Below, one piece after another: positions 11,846 to 24,818 of a stretch of 64,000 nucleotides of DNA; positions within the stretch are counted from its first letter, which is position 1; every line of letters starts with the position of its first letter. This DNA is from Synchiropus splendidus (lineage: Eukaryota; Chordata; Actinopteri; Syngnathiformes; Callionymidae). Made by a program: the position numbers and the translations under genes. The stretch is taken from assembly GCF_027744825.2 (NCBI RefSeq), contig NC_071351.1, positions 18,179,001 through 18,243,000 of the forward strand, given 5' to 3'. The notes beneath the pieces are model-generated. The model was given only the letters and a program-made list of their open reading frames with translations, did no database searches and was not told the DNA's origin.

Positions 11846-14800
11846 ACGCCAAACATAAAAGTGTTGATAACTTTGGAAAAACACTTCAGACAGTTTAGAT
11901 TTGATGTGCAACTACTAGAAAGACCCTTTCTGCTATAGTGGGAGGTTAAAATTTCATGTTCTGAAGCTTCCCTGAAAAGTTATGGCACAATGCGTATAAA
12001 CGCTTTTCAGCCTGAGATAAGGTGGGTTTCGGAACGCCAAACATAAAAGTGTTAATAACTTTGGAAAAACACTTCAGACAGTTTAGATTTGATGTGCAAC
12101 TACTAGAAAGACCCTTTCTGCTATAGTGGGAGGTTAAAATTTCATGTTCTGAAGCTTCCCTGAAAAGTTATGGCACAATGCGTAAAAACGCTTTTCAGCC
12201 TGAGATAAGGTGGGTTTCGGAACGCCAAACATAAAAGTGTTGATAACTTTGGAAAAACACTTCAGACAGTTTAGATTTGATGTGCAACTACTAGAAAGAC
12301 CCTTTCTGCTATAGTGGGAGGTTAAAATTTCATGTTCTGAAGCTTCCCTGAAAAGTTATGGCACAATGCACAAAAACGCTTTTCAGCCTGAGATAAGGTG
12401 GGTTTCGGAACGCCAAACATAAAAGTGTTGATAACTTTCGAAAAACACTTCAGACAGCTTAGATTTGATGTGCACCTACTAGAAAGACCCTTTCTGCTAT
12501 AGTGGGAGGTTAAAATTTCATGTTCTGAAGCTTCCCTGAAAAGTTATGGCACAATGCGTAAAAACGCTTTTCAGCCTGAGATAAGGTGGGTTTCGGAACG
12601 CCAAACATAAAAGTGTTGATAACTTTGGAAAAACACTTCAGACAGTTTAGATTTGATGTGCAACTACTAGAAAGACCCTTTCTGCTATAGTGGGAGGTTA
12701 AAATTTCATGTTCAGAAGCTTCCCTGAAAAGTTATGGCACAATGCACAAAAACGCTTTTCAGCCTGAGATAAGGTGGGTTTCGGAACGCCAAACATAAAA
12801 GTGTTAATAACTTTGGAAAAACACTTCAGACAGTTTAGATTTGATGTGCAACTACTAGAAAGACCCTTTCTGCTATAGTGGGAGGTTAAAATTTCATGTT
12901 CTGAAGCTTCCCTGAAAAGTTATGGCACAATGCACAAAAACGCTTTTCAGCCTGAGATAAGGTGGGTTTCGGAACGCCAAACATAAAAGTGTTAATAACT
13001 TTGGAAAAACACTTCAGACAGTTTAGATTTGATGTGCGACTACTAGAAAGACCCTTTCTGCTATAGTGGGAGGTTAAAATTTCATGTTCTGAAGCTTCCC
13101 TGAAAAGTTATATCACAATGCACAAAAATGCTTTTCAGCCTGAGATAAGGTGGGTTTCGGAACGCCAAACATAAAAGTGTTAATAACTTTGGAAAAACAC
13201 TTCAGACAGTTTAGATTTGATGTGCAACTACTAGAAAGACCCTTTCTGCTATAGTGGGAGGTTAAAATTTCATGTTCTGAAGCTTCCCTGAAAAGTTATG
13301 GCACAATGCGTAAAAACGCTTTTCAGCCTGAGATAAGGTGGGTTTCGGAACGCCAAACATAAAAGTGTTAATAACTTTGGAAAAACACTTCAGACAGTTT
13401 AGATTTGATGTGCAACTACTAGAAAGACCCTTTCTGCTATATTGGGAGGTTAAAATTTCATGTTCTGAAGCTTCCCTGAAAAGTTATGGCACAATGCACA
13501 AAAACGCTTTTCAGCCTGAGATAAGGTGGGTTTCGGAACGCCAAACATAAAAGTGTTGATAACTTTCGAAAACCACTTCAGAGAGCTTAGATTTGATGTG
13601 CACCTACTAGAAAGACCCTTTCTGCTATAGTGGGAGGTTAAAATTTCATGTTCTGAAGCTTCCCTGAAAAGTTATGGCACAATGCGTAAAAACGCTTTTC
13701 AGCCTGAGATAAGGTGGGTTTCGGAACGCCAAACATAAAAGTGTTGATAACTTTGGAAAAACACTTCAGACAGTTTAGATTTGATGTGCAACTACTAGAA
13801 AGACCCTTTCTGCTATAGTGGGAGGTTAAAATTTCATGTTCTGAAGCTTCCCTGAAAAGTTATGGCACAATGCACAAAAACGCTTTTCAGCCTGAGATAA
13901 GGTGGGTTTCGGAACGCCAAACATAAAAGTGTTGATAACTTTCGAAAAACACTTCAGACAGCTTAGATTTGATGTGCACCTACTAGAAAGACCCTTTCTG
14001 CTATAGTGGGAGGTTAAAATTTCATGTTCTGAAGCTTCCCTGAAAAGTTATGGCACAATGCGTAAAAACGCTTTTCAGCCTGAGATAAGGTGGGTTTCGG
14101 AACGCCAAACATAAAAGTGTTGATAACTTTGGAAAATCACTTCAGACAGTTTAGATTTGATGTGCAACTACTAGAAAGACCCTTTCTGCTATAGTGGGAG
14201 GTTAAAATTTCATGTTCTGAAGCTTCCCTGAAAAGTTATGGCACAATGCACAAAAACGCTTTTCAGCCTGAGATAAGGTGGGTTTCGGAACGCCAAACAT
14301 AAAAGTGTTAATAACTTTGGAAAAACACTTCAGACAGTTTAGATTTGATGTGCAACTACTAGAAAGACCCTTTCTGCTATAGTCGGACGTTAAAATTTCA
14401 TGTTCTGAAGCTTCCCTAAAAAGTTATGGCACAATGCACAAAAACGCTTTTCAGCCTGAGATAAGGTGGGTTTCGGAACGCCAAACATAAAAGTGTTAAT
14501 AACTTTGGAAAAACACTTCAGACAGTTTAGATTTGATGTGCAACTACTAGAAAGACCCTTTCTGCTATAGTGGGAGGTTAAAATTTCATGTTCTGAAGCT
14601 TCCCTAAAAAGTTATGGCACAATGCACAAAAACGCTTTTCAGCCTGAGATAAGGTGGGTTTCGGAACGCCAAACATAAAAGTGTTAATAACTTTGGAAAA
14701 ACACTTCAGACAGTTTAGATTTGATGTGCAACTACTAGAAAGACCCTTTCTGCTATAGTGGGAGGTTAAAATTTCATGTTCTGAAGCTTCCCTGAAAAGT

Positions 14801-17139
14801 TATGGCACAATGCGTAAAAACGCTTTTCAGCCTGAGATAAGGTGGGTTTCGGAACGCCAAACATAAAAGTGTTGATAACTTTGGAAAAACACTTCAGACA
14901 GTTTAGATTTGATGTGCACCTACTAAAAAGACCCTTTCTGCTATAGTGGGAGGTTAAAATTTCATGTTCTGAAGCTTCCCTGAAAAGTTATGGCACAATG
15001 CACAAAAACGCTTTTCAGCCTGAGATAAGGTGGGTTTCGGAACGCCAAACATAAAAGTGTTGATAACTTTCGAAAAACACTTCAGAGAGCTTAGATTTGA
15101 TGTGCACCTACTAGAAAGACCCTTTCTGCTATAGTGGGAGGTTAAAATTTCATGTTCTGAAGCTATCCCTGAAAAGTTATGGCACAATGCGTAAAAACGC
15201 TTTTCAGCCTGAGATAAGGTGGGTTTCGGAACGCCAAACATAAAAGTGTTGATAACTTTTGAAAAACACTTCAGACAGCTTAGATTTGATGTGCAACTAC
15301 TAGAAAGACCCTTTCTGCTATAGTGGGAGGTTAAAATTTCATGTTCTGAAGCTTCCCTGAAAAGTTATGGCACAATGCACAAAAACGCTTTTCAGCCTGA
15401 GATAAGGTGGGTTTCGGAACGCCAAACATAAAAGTGTTGATAACTTTCGAAAAACACTTCAGACAGCTTAGATTTGATGTGCACCTACTAGAAAGACCCT
15501 TTCTGCTATAGTGGGAGGTTAAAATTTCATGTTCTGAAGCTTCCCTGAAAAGTTATGGCACAATGCGTAAAAACGCTTTTCAGCCTGAGATAAGGTGGGT
15601 TTCGGAACGCCAAACATAAAAGTGTTGATAACTTTGGAAAAACACTTCAGACAGTTTAGATTTGATGTGCAACTACTAGAAAGACCCTTTCTGCTATATT
15701 GGGAAGTTAAAATTTCATGTTCTGAAGCTTCCCTGAAAAGTTATGGCACAATGCACAAAAACGCTTTTCAGCCTGAGATAAGGTGGGTTTCGGAACGCCA
15801 AACATAAAAGTGTTAATAACTTTGGAAAAACACTTCAGACAGTTTAGATTTGATGTGCAACTACTAGAAAGACCCTTTCTGCTATAGTGGGAGGTTAAAA
15901 TTTCATGTTCTGAAGCTTCCCTGAAAAGTTATGGCACAATGCACAAAAACGCTTTTCAGCCTGAGATAAGGTGGGTTTCGGAACGCCAAACATAAAAGTG
16001 TTAATAACTTTGGAAAAACACTTCAGACAGTTTAGATTTGATGTGCAACTACTAGAAAGACCCTTTCTGCTATAGTGGGAGGTTAAAATTTCATGTTCTG
16101 AAGCTTCCCTGAAAAGTTATGGCACAATGCACAAAAACGCTTTTCAGCCTGAGATAAGGTGGGTTTCGGAACGCCAAACATAAAAGTGTTGATAACTTTT
16201 GAAAAACACTTCAGACAGCTTAGATTTGATGTGCAACTACTAGAAAGACCCTTTCTGCTATAGTGGGAGGTTAAAATTTCATGTTCTGAAGCTTCCCTGA
16301 AAAGTTATGGCACAATGCACAAAAACGCTTTTCAGCCTGAGATAAGATGGGTTTCGGAACGCCAAACATAAAAGTGTTGATAACTTTGGAAAAACACTTC
16401 AGACAGTTTAGATTTGATGTGCAACTACTAGAAAGACCCTTTCTGCTATAGTGGGAGGTTAAAATTTCATGTTCTGAAGCTTCCCTGAAAAGTTATGGCA
16501 CAATGCACAAAAACGCTTTTCAGCCTGAGATAAGGTGGGTTTCGGAACGCCAAACATAAAAGTGTTGATAACTTTCGAAAAACACTTCAGAGAGCTTAGA
16601 TTTGATGTGCAACTACGAGAAAGACCCTTTCTGCTATAGTGGGAGGTTAAAATTTCATGTTCTGAAGCTTCCCTGAAAAGTTATGGCACAATGCGTAAAA
16701 ACGCTTTTCAGCCTGAGATAAGGTGGGTTTCGGAACGCCAAACATAAAAGTGTTGATAACTTTCGAAAAACACTTCAGAGAGCTTAGATTTGATGTGCAC
16801 CTACTAGAAAGACCCTTTCTGCTATAGTGGGAGGTTAAAATTTCATGTTCTGAAGCTTCCCTGAAAAGTTATGGCACAATGCGTAAAAACGCTTTTCAGC
16901 CTGAGATAAGGTGGGTTTCGGAACGCCAAACATAAAAGTGTTGATAACTTTTGAAAAACACTTCAGACAGCTTAGATTTGATGTGCAACTACTAGAAAGA
17001 CCCTTTCTGCTATAGTGGGAGGTTAAAATTTCATGTTCTGAAGCTTCCCTGAAAAGTTATGGCACAATGCACAAAAACGCTTTTCAGCCTGAGATAAGAT
17101 GGGTTTCGGAACGCCAAACATAAAAGTGTTGATAACTTT
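11846..17139 (+). repeat. Large duplicated block Q, copy 2
   Basis: Copy of 4514-9807 at +7332 bp, with the same monomer order and the same private marks (for example cgtataaa at 11993, ttcagaag at 12714, gtgcgac at 13038, aaccactt near 13573, aaaatcac at 14137, gtcggacgt at 14384, the 1-bp insertion at 15165, gataagatgg at 16341). The only difference I noticed in about 5.3 kb is T at 13129 where copy 1 has C at 5797. I did not do a base-by-base alignment, so the exact count is not claimed. The near absence of differences indicates a very recent event or strong homogenisation. Confidence 0.93.
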
Positions 17140-17298
17140 CGAAAAACACTTCAGAGAGCTTAGATTTGATGTGCAACTACGAGAAAGACCCTTTCTGCTA
17201 TAGTGGGAGGTTAAAATTTCATGTTCTGAAGCTTCCCTGAAAAGTTATGGCACAATGCGTAAAAACGCTTTTCAGCCTGAGATAAGGTGGGTTTCGGA

Positions 17299-18614
17299 AC
17301 GCCAAACATAAAAGTGTTGATAACTTTCGAAAAACACTTCAGACAGCTTAGATTTGATGTGCACCTACTAGAAAGACCCTTTCTGCTATAGTGGGAGGTT
17401 AAAATTTCATGTTCTGAAGCTTCCCTGAAAAGTGATGGCACAATGCGTAAAAACGCTTTTCAGCCTGAGATAAGGTGGGTTTCGGAACGCCAAACATAAA
17501 AGTGTTGATAACTTTGGAAAAACACTTCAGACAGTTTAGATTTGATGTGCAACTACTAGAAAGACCCTTTCTGCTATCGTGGGAGGTTAAAATTTCATGT
17601 TCTGAAGCTTCCCTGAAAAGTTATGGCACAATGCACAAAAACGCTTTTCAGCCTGAGATAAGGTGGGTTTCGGAACGCCAAACATAAAAGTGTTGATAAC
17701 TTTGGAAAAACACTTCAGACAGTTTAGATTTGATGTGCAACTACTAGAAAGACCCTTTCTGCTATAGTGGGAGGTTAAAATTTCATGTTCTGAAGCTTCC
17801 CTGAAAAGTTATGGCACAATGCACAAAAACGCTTTTCAGCCTGAGATAAGGTGGGTTTCGGAACGCCAAACATAAAAGTGTTGATAACTTTGGAAAAACA
17901 CTTCTGACAGCTTAGATTTGATGTGCAACTACTAGAAAGACCCTTTCTGCTATAGTGGGAGGTTAAAATTTCATGTTCTGAAGCTTCCCTGAAAAGTTAT
18001 GGCACAATGCGTAAAAACGCTTTTCAGCCTGATATAAGGTGGGTTTCGGAACGCCAAACATAAAAGTGTTGATAACTTTGGAAAAACACTTCAGACAGTT
18101 TAGATTTGATGTGCAACTACTAGAAAGACCCTTTCTGCTATAGTGGGAGGTTAAAATTTCATGTTCTGAACCTTCCCTGAAAAGTTATGGCACAATGCAC
18201 AAAAACGCTTTTCAGCCTGAGATAAGGTGGGTTTCGGAACGCCAAACATAAAAGTGTTAATAACTTTGGAAAAACACTTCAGACAGTTTAGATTTGATGT
18301 GCAACTACTAGAAAGACCCTTTCTGCTATAGTGGGACGTTAAAATTTCATGTTCTGAAGCTTCCCTGAAAAGTTATGGCACAATGCACAAAAACGCTTTT
18401 CAGCCTGAGATAAGGTGGGTTTCGGAACGCCAAACATAAAAGTGTTGATAACTTTTGAAAAACACTTCAGACAGCTTAGATTTGATGTGCAACTACTAGA
18501 AAGACCCTTTCTGCTATAGTGGGAGGTTAAAATTTCATGTTCTGAAGCTTCCCTGAAAAGTTATGGCACAATGCACAAAAACGCTTTTCAGCCTGAGATA
18601 AGGTGGGTTTCGGA
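17299..18614 (+). repeat. 7-monomer block R, copy 1 (10-monomer spacing)
   Basis: Order: A2 (gtgatggca), B (ctatcgtgg), B, E (cttctgaca, gatataagg), B (gaaccttcc), D (gggacgtta), C. All marks recur 1880 bp later: cttctgaca at 17901 and 19781, ccttccctg at 18171 and 20051, gggacgtt near 18331 and 20211. The match continues leftward to about 17190, into the right half of the 17111 monomer, and ends at 18614, where the next unit is A1 here and B in copy 2. Confidence 0.9.
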
Positions 18615-19178
18615 ACGCCAAACATAAAAGTGTTGATAACTTTCGAAAAACACTTCAGAGAGCTTAGATTTGATGTGCACCTACTAGAAAGACCCTTTCT
18701 GCTATAGTGGGAGGTTAAAATTTCATGTTCTGAAGCTTCCCTGAAAAGTTATGGCACAATGCACAAAAACGCTTTTCAGCCTGAGATAAGGTGGGTTTCG
18801 GAACGCCAAACATAAAAGTGTTGATAACTTTTGAAAAACACTTCAGACAGCTTAGATTTGATGTGCAACTACTAGAAAGACCCTTTCTGCTATAGTGGGA
18901 GGTTAAAATTTCATGTTCTGAAGCTTCCCTGAAAAGTTATGGCACAATGCGTAAAAACGCTTTTCAGCCTGAGATAAGGTGGGTTTCGGAACGCCAAACA
19001 TAAAAGTGTTGATAACTTTCGAAAAACACTTCAGAGAGCTTAGATTTGATGTGCACCTACTAGAAAGACCCTTTCTGCTATAGTGGGAGGTTAAAATTTC
19101 ATGTTCTGAAGCTTCCCTGAAAAGTTATGGCACAATGCGTAAAAACGCTTTTCAGCCTGAGATAAGGTGGGTTTCGGA
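18615..19178 (+). repeat. Three-monomer linker between block R copies
   Basis: Order: A1 with AC at 149-150, C with GT at 149-150, A1. The first two are each mosaic (A left with B right end; C left with A right end), as though a crossover had exchanged their right ends. Confidence 0.82.
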
Positions 19179-20494
19179 ACGCCAAACATAAAAGTGTTGA
19201 TAACTTTCGAAAAACACTTCAGACAGCTTAGATTTGATGTGCACCTACTAGAAAGACCCTTTCTGCTATAGTGGGAGGTTAAAATTTCATGTTCTGAAGC
19301 TTCCCTGAAAAGTGATGGCACAATGCGTAAAAACGCTTTTCAGCCTGAGATAAGGTGGGTTTCGGAACGCCAAACATAAAAGTGTTGATAACTTTGGAAA
19401 AACACTTCAGACAGTTTAGATTTGATGTGCAACTACTAGAAAGACCCTTTCTGCTATCGTGTGAGGTTAAAATTTCATGTTCTGAAGCTTCCCTGAAAAG
19501 TTATGGCACAATGCACAAAAACGCTTTTCAGCCTGAGATAAGGTGGGTTTCGGAACGCCAAACATAAAAGTGTTGATAACTTTGGAAAAACACTTCAGAC
19601 AGTTTAGATTTGATGTGCAACTACTAGAAAGACCCTTTCTGCTATAGTGGGAGGTTAAAATTTCATGTTCTGAAGCTTCCCTGAAAAGTTATGGCACAAT
19701 GCACAAAAACGCTTTTCAGCCTGAGATAAGGTGGGTTTCGGAACGCCAAACATAAAAGTGTTGATAACTTTGGAAAAACACTTCTGACAGCTTAGATTTG
19801 ATGTGCAACTACTAGAAAGACCCTTTCTGCTATAGTGGGAGGTTAAAATTTCATGTTCTGAAGCTTCCCTGAAAAGTTATGGCACAATGCGTAAAAACGC
19901 TTTTCAGCCTGATATAAGGTGGGTTTCGGAACGCCAAACATAAAAGTGTTGATAACTTTGGAAAAACACTTCAGACAGTTTAGATTTGATGTGCAACTAC
20001 TAGAAAGACCCTTTCTGCTATAGTGGGAGGTTAAAATTTCATGTTCTGAACCTTCCCTGAAAAGTTATGGCACAATGCACAAAAACGCTTTTCAGCCTGA
20101 GATAAGGTGGGTTTCGGAACGCCAAACATAAAAGTGTTAATAACTTTGGAAAAACACTTCAGACAGTTTAGATTTGATGTGCAACTACTAGAAAGACCCT
20201 TTCTGCTATAGTGGGACGTTAAAATTTCATGTTCTGAAGCTTCCCTGAAAAGTTATGGCACAATGCACAAAAACGCTTTTCAGCCTGAGATAAGGTGGGT
20301 TTCGGAACGCCAAACATAAAAGTGTTGATAACTTTTGAAAAACACTTCAGACAGCTTAGATTTGATGTGCAACTACTAGAAAGACCCTTTCTGCTATAGT
20401 GGGAGGTTAAAATTTCATGTTCTGAAGCTTCCCTGAAAAGTTATGGCACAATGCACAAAAACGCTTTTCAGCCTGAGATAAGGTGGGTTTCGGA
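19179..20494 (+). repeat. 7-monomer block R, copy 2
   Basis: Repeats 17299-18614 at +1880 bp with all private marks kept. A new difference is gtgtgaggt near 19459, where copy 1 has gtgggaggt. A related but not identical series A2 (gtgatggca), B (ctatcgtgg), B, E (gatataagg), B lies at 23315-24254 and at 10906-11845, so this series is a recurrent ancestral segment found at least four times in the first 25 kb. Confidence 0.9.
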
Positions 20495-22374
20495 ACGCCA
20501 AACATAAAAGTGTTGATAACTTTGGAAAAACACTTCAGACAGTTTAGATTTGATGTGCAACTACTAGAAAGACCCTTTCTGCTATAGTGGGAGGTTAAAA
20601 TTTCATGTTCTGAAGCTTCCCTGAAAAGTTATGGCACAATGCACAAAAACGCTTTTCAGCCTGAGATAAGGTGGGTTTCGGAACGCCAAACATAAAAGTG
20701 TTAATAACTTTGGAAAAACACTTCAGACAGTTTAGATTTGATGTGCAACTACTAGAAAGACCCTTTCTGCTATAGTGGGAGGTTAAAATTTCATGTTCTG
20801 AAGCTTCCCTGAAAAGTTATGGCACAATGCACAAAAACGCTTTTCAGCCTGAGATAAGGTGGGTTTCGGAACGCCAAACATAAAAGTGTTAATAACTTTG
20901 GAAAAACACTTCAGACAGTTTAGATTTGATGTGCAACTACTAGAAAGACCCTTTCTGCTATAGTGGGAGGTTAAAATTTCATGTTCTGAAGCTTCCCTGA
21001 AAAGTTATGGCACAATGCACAAAAACGCTTTTCAGCCTGAGATAAGGTGGGTTTCGGAACGCCAAACATAAAAGTGTTGATAACTTTCGAAAAACACTTC
21101 AGAGAGCTTAGATTTGATGTGCACCTACTAGAAAGACCCTTTCTGCTATAGTGGGAGGTTAAAATTTCATGTTCTGAAGCTTCCCTGAAAAGTTATGGCA
21201 CAATGCGTAAAAACGCTTTTCAGCCTGAGATAAGGTGGGTTTCGGAACGCCAAACATAAAAGTGTTGATAACTTTGGAAAAACACTTCAGACAGTTTAGA
21301 TTTGATGTGCAACTACTAGAAAGACCCTTTCTGCTATAGTGGGAGGTTAAAATTTCATGTTCTGAAGCTTCCCTGAAAAGTTATGGCACAATGCACAAAA
21401 ACGCTTTTCAGCCTGAGATAAGGTGGGTTTCGGAACGCCAAACATAAAAGTGTTAATAACTTTGGAAAAACACTTCAGACAGTTTAGATTTGATGTGCAA
21501 CTACTAGAAAGACCCTTTCTGCTATAGTGGGAGGTTAAAATTTCATGTTCTGAAGCTTCCCTGAAAAGTTATGGCACAATGCACAAAAACGCTTTTCAGC
21601 CTGAGATAAGGTGGGTTTCGGAACGCCAAACATAAAAGTGTTAATAACTTTGGAAAAACACTTCAGACAGTTTAGATTTGATGTGCAACTACTAGAAAGA
21701 CCCTTTCTGCTATAGTGGGAGGTTAAAATTTCATGTTCTGAAGCTTCCCTGAAAAGTTATGGCACAATGCACAAAAACGCTTTTCAGCCTGAGATAAGGT
21801 GGGTTTCGGAACGCCAAACATAAAAGTGTTGATAACTTTGGAAAAACACTTCAGACAGTTTAGATTTGATGTGCAACTACTAGAAAGACCCTTTCTGCTA
21901 TAGTGGGAGGTTAAAATTTCATGTTCTGAAGCTTCCCTGAAAAGTTATGGCACAATGCACAAAAACGCTTTTCAGCCTGAGATAAGGTGGGTTTCGGAAC
22001 GCCAAACATAAAAGTGTTGATAACTTTCGAAAAACACTTCAGAGAGCTTAGATTTGATGTGCAACTACTAGAAAGACCCTTTCTGCTATAGTGGGAGGTT
22101 AAAATTTCATGTTCTGAAGCTTCCCTGAAAAGTTATGGCACAATGCGTAAAAACGCTTTTCAGCCTGAGATAAGGTGGGTTTCGGAACGACAAACATAAA
22201 AGTGTTGATAACTTTGGAAAAACACTTCAGACAGTTTAGATTTGATGTGCAACTACTAGAAAGACCCTTTCTGCTATAGTGGGAGGTTAAAATTTCATGT
22301 TCTGAAGCTTCCCTGAAAAGTTATGGCACAATGCACAAAAACGCTTTTCAGCCTGAGATAAGGTGGGTTTCGGA
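20495..22374 (+). repeat. Mixed monomers, mainly B-D runs
   Basis: Order: B, D, D, A1, B, D, D, B, A1 (A66, GT149), B, at 188-bp steps from 20495. B-D-D appears twice (20495 and 21247), separated by A1, so 20495-21246 and 21247-21998 are loosely a 4-mer repeat with the last unit differing. The private mark gaacgacaa at 22185 recurs at 26509, an offset of 4324 bp (23 monomers), and in both places sits between an A1 (A66, GT149) and a B. Confidence 0.85.
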
Positions 22375-24818
22375 ACGCCAAACATAAAAGTGTTGATAAC
22401 TTTTGAAAAACACTTCAGACAGCTTAGATTTGATGTGCAACTACTAGAAAGACCCTTTCTGCTATAGTGGGAGGTTAAAATTTCATGTTCTGAAGCTTCC
22501 CTGAAAAGTTATGGCACAATGCACAAAAACGCTTTTCAGCCTGAGATAAGATGGGTTTCGGAACGCCAAACATAAAAGTGTTGATAACTTTGGAAAAACA
22601 CTTCAGACAGTTTAGATTTGATGTGCAACTACTAGAAAGACCCTTTCTGCTATAGTGGGAGGTTAAAATTTCATGTTCTGAAGCTTCCCTGAAAAGTTAT
22701 GGCACAATGCACAAAAACGCTTTTCAGCCTGAGATAAGGTGGGTTTCGGAACGCCAAACATAAAAGTGTTGATAACTTTCGAAAAACACTTCAGAGAGCT
22801 TAGATTTGATGTGCAACTACGAGAAAGACCCTTTCTGCTATAGTGGGAGGTTAAAATTTCATGTTCTGAAGCTTCCCTGAAAAGTTATGGCACAATGCGT
22901 AAAAACGCTTTTCAGCCTGAGATAAGGTGGGTTTCGGAACGCCAAACATAAAAGTGTTGATAACTTTGGAAAAACACTTCAGACAGTTTAGATTTGATGT
23001 GCAACTACTAGAAAGACCCTTTCTGCTATAGTGGGAGGTTAAAATTTCATGTTCTGAAGCTTCCCTGAAAAGTTATGGCACAATGCACAAAAACGCTTTT
23101 CAGCCTGAGATAAGGTGGGTTTCGGAACGCCAAACATAAAAGTGTTGATAACTTTCGAAAAACACTTCAGAGAGCTTAGATTTGATGTGCACCTACTAGA
23201 AAGACCCTTTCTGCTATAGTGGGAGGTTAAAATTTCATGTTCTGAAGCTTCCCTGAAAAGTTATGGCACAATGCGTAAAAACGCTTTTCAGCCTGAGATA
23301 AGGTGGGTTTCGGAACGCCAAACATAAAAGTGTTGATAACTTTCGAAAAACACTTCAGACAGCTTAGATTTGATGTGCACCTACTAGAAAGACCCTTTCT
23401 GCTATAGTGGGAGGTTAAAATTTCATGTTCTGAAGCTTCCCTGAAAAGTGATGGCACAATGCGTAAAAACGCTTTTCAGCCTGAGATAAGGTGGGTTTCG
23501 GAACGCCAAACATAAAAGTGTTGATAACTTTGGAAAAACACTTCAGACAGTTTAGATTTGATGTGCAACTACTAGAAAGACCCTTTCTGCTATCGTGGGA
23601 GGTTAAAATTTCATGTTCTGAAGCTTCCCTGAAAAGTTATGGCACAATGCACAAAAACGCTTTTCAGCCTGAGATAAGGTGGGTTTCGGAACGCCAAACA
23701 TAAAAGTGTTGATAACTTTGGAAAAACACTTCAGACAGTTTAGATTTGATGTGCAACTACTAGAAAGACCCTTTCTGCTATAGTGGGAGGTTAAAATTTC
23801 ATGTTCTGAAGCTTCCCTGAAAAGTTATGGCACAATGCACAAAAACGCTTTTCAGCCTGAGATAAGGTGGGTTTCGGAACGCCAAACATAAAAGTGTTGA
23901 TAACTTTGGAAAAACACTTCAGACAGCTTAGATTTGATGTGCAACTACTAGAAAGACCCTTTCTGCTATAGTGGGAGGTTAAAATTTCATGTTCTGAAGC
24001 TTCCCTGAAAAGTTATGGCACAATGCGTAAAAACGCTTTTCAGCCTGATATAAGGTGGGTTTCGGAACGCCAAACATAAAAGTGTTGATAACTTTGGAAA
24101 AACACTTCAGACAGTTTAGATTTGATGTGCAACTACTAGAAAGACCCTTTCTGCTATAGTGGGAGGTTAAAATTTCATGTTCTGAAGCTTCCCTGAAAAG
24201 TTATGGCACAATGCACAAAAACGCTTTTCAGCCTGAGATAAGGTGGGTTTCGGAACGCCAAACATAAAAGTGTTAATAACTTTGGAAAAACACTTCAGAC
24301 AGTTTAGATTTGATGTGCAACTACTAGAAAGACCCTTTCTGCTATCGTGGGAGGTTAAAATTTCATGTTCTGAAGCTTCCCTGAAAAGTTATGGCACAAT
24401 GCACAAAAACGCTTTTCAGCCTGAGATAAGGTGGGTTTCGGAACGCCAAACATAAAAGTGTTGATAACTTTGGAAAAACACTTCAGACAGCTTAGATTTG
24501 ATGTGCAACTACTAGAAAGACCCTTTCTGCTATAGTGAGAGGTTAAAATTTCATGTTCTGAAGCTTCCCTGAAAAGTTATGGCACAATGCGTAAAAACGC
24601 TTTTCAGCCTGATATAAGGTGGGTTTCGGAACGCCAAACATAAAAGTGTTGATAACTTTGGAAAAACACTTCAGACAGTTTAGATTTGATGTGCAACTAC
24701 TAGAAAGACCCTTTCTGCTATAGTGGGAGGTTAAAATTTCATGTTCTGAAGCTTCCCTGAAAAGTTATGGCACAATGCACAAAAACGCTTTTCAGCCTGA
24801 GATAAGGTGGGTTTCGGA
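22375..24818 (+). repeat. Relative of the 8.8-11.8 kb series with 3-mer expansion
   Basis: Order: C (gataagatgg), B, A1 (ctacgagaaa), B, A1, A2 (gtgatggca), B (ctatcgtgg), B, E (gatataagg), B, D (ctatcgtgg), E (gtgagaggt, gatataagg), B. The triplet E-B-D(ctatcgtgg) followed by another E-B shows a 564-bp repeat (gatataagg near 24046 and 24610). The ctatcgtgg mark sits on a D monomer at 24255 and on B elsewhere, which needs an exchange near position 21 or an independent change. Confidence 0.85.

Noticed and set aside
4514..17139. Assembly artefact as the explanation of the near-identical 5.3-kb copies
   Set aside because: Not fully excluded, but the copies differ at 5797/13129, have different flanking monomers on both sides, and each is embedded in further distinct duplications. 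A real duplication is the simpler reading until read depth is checked.
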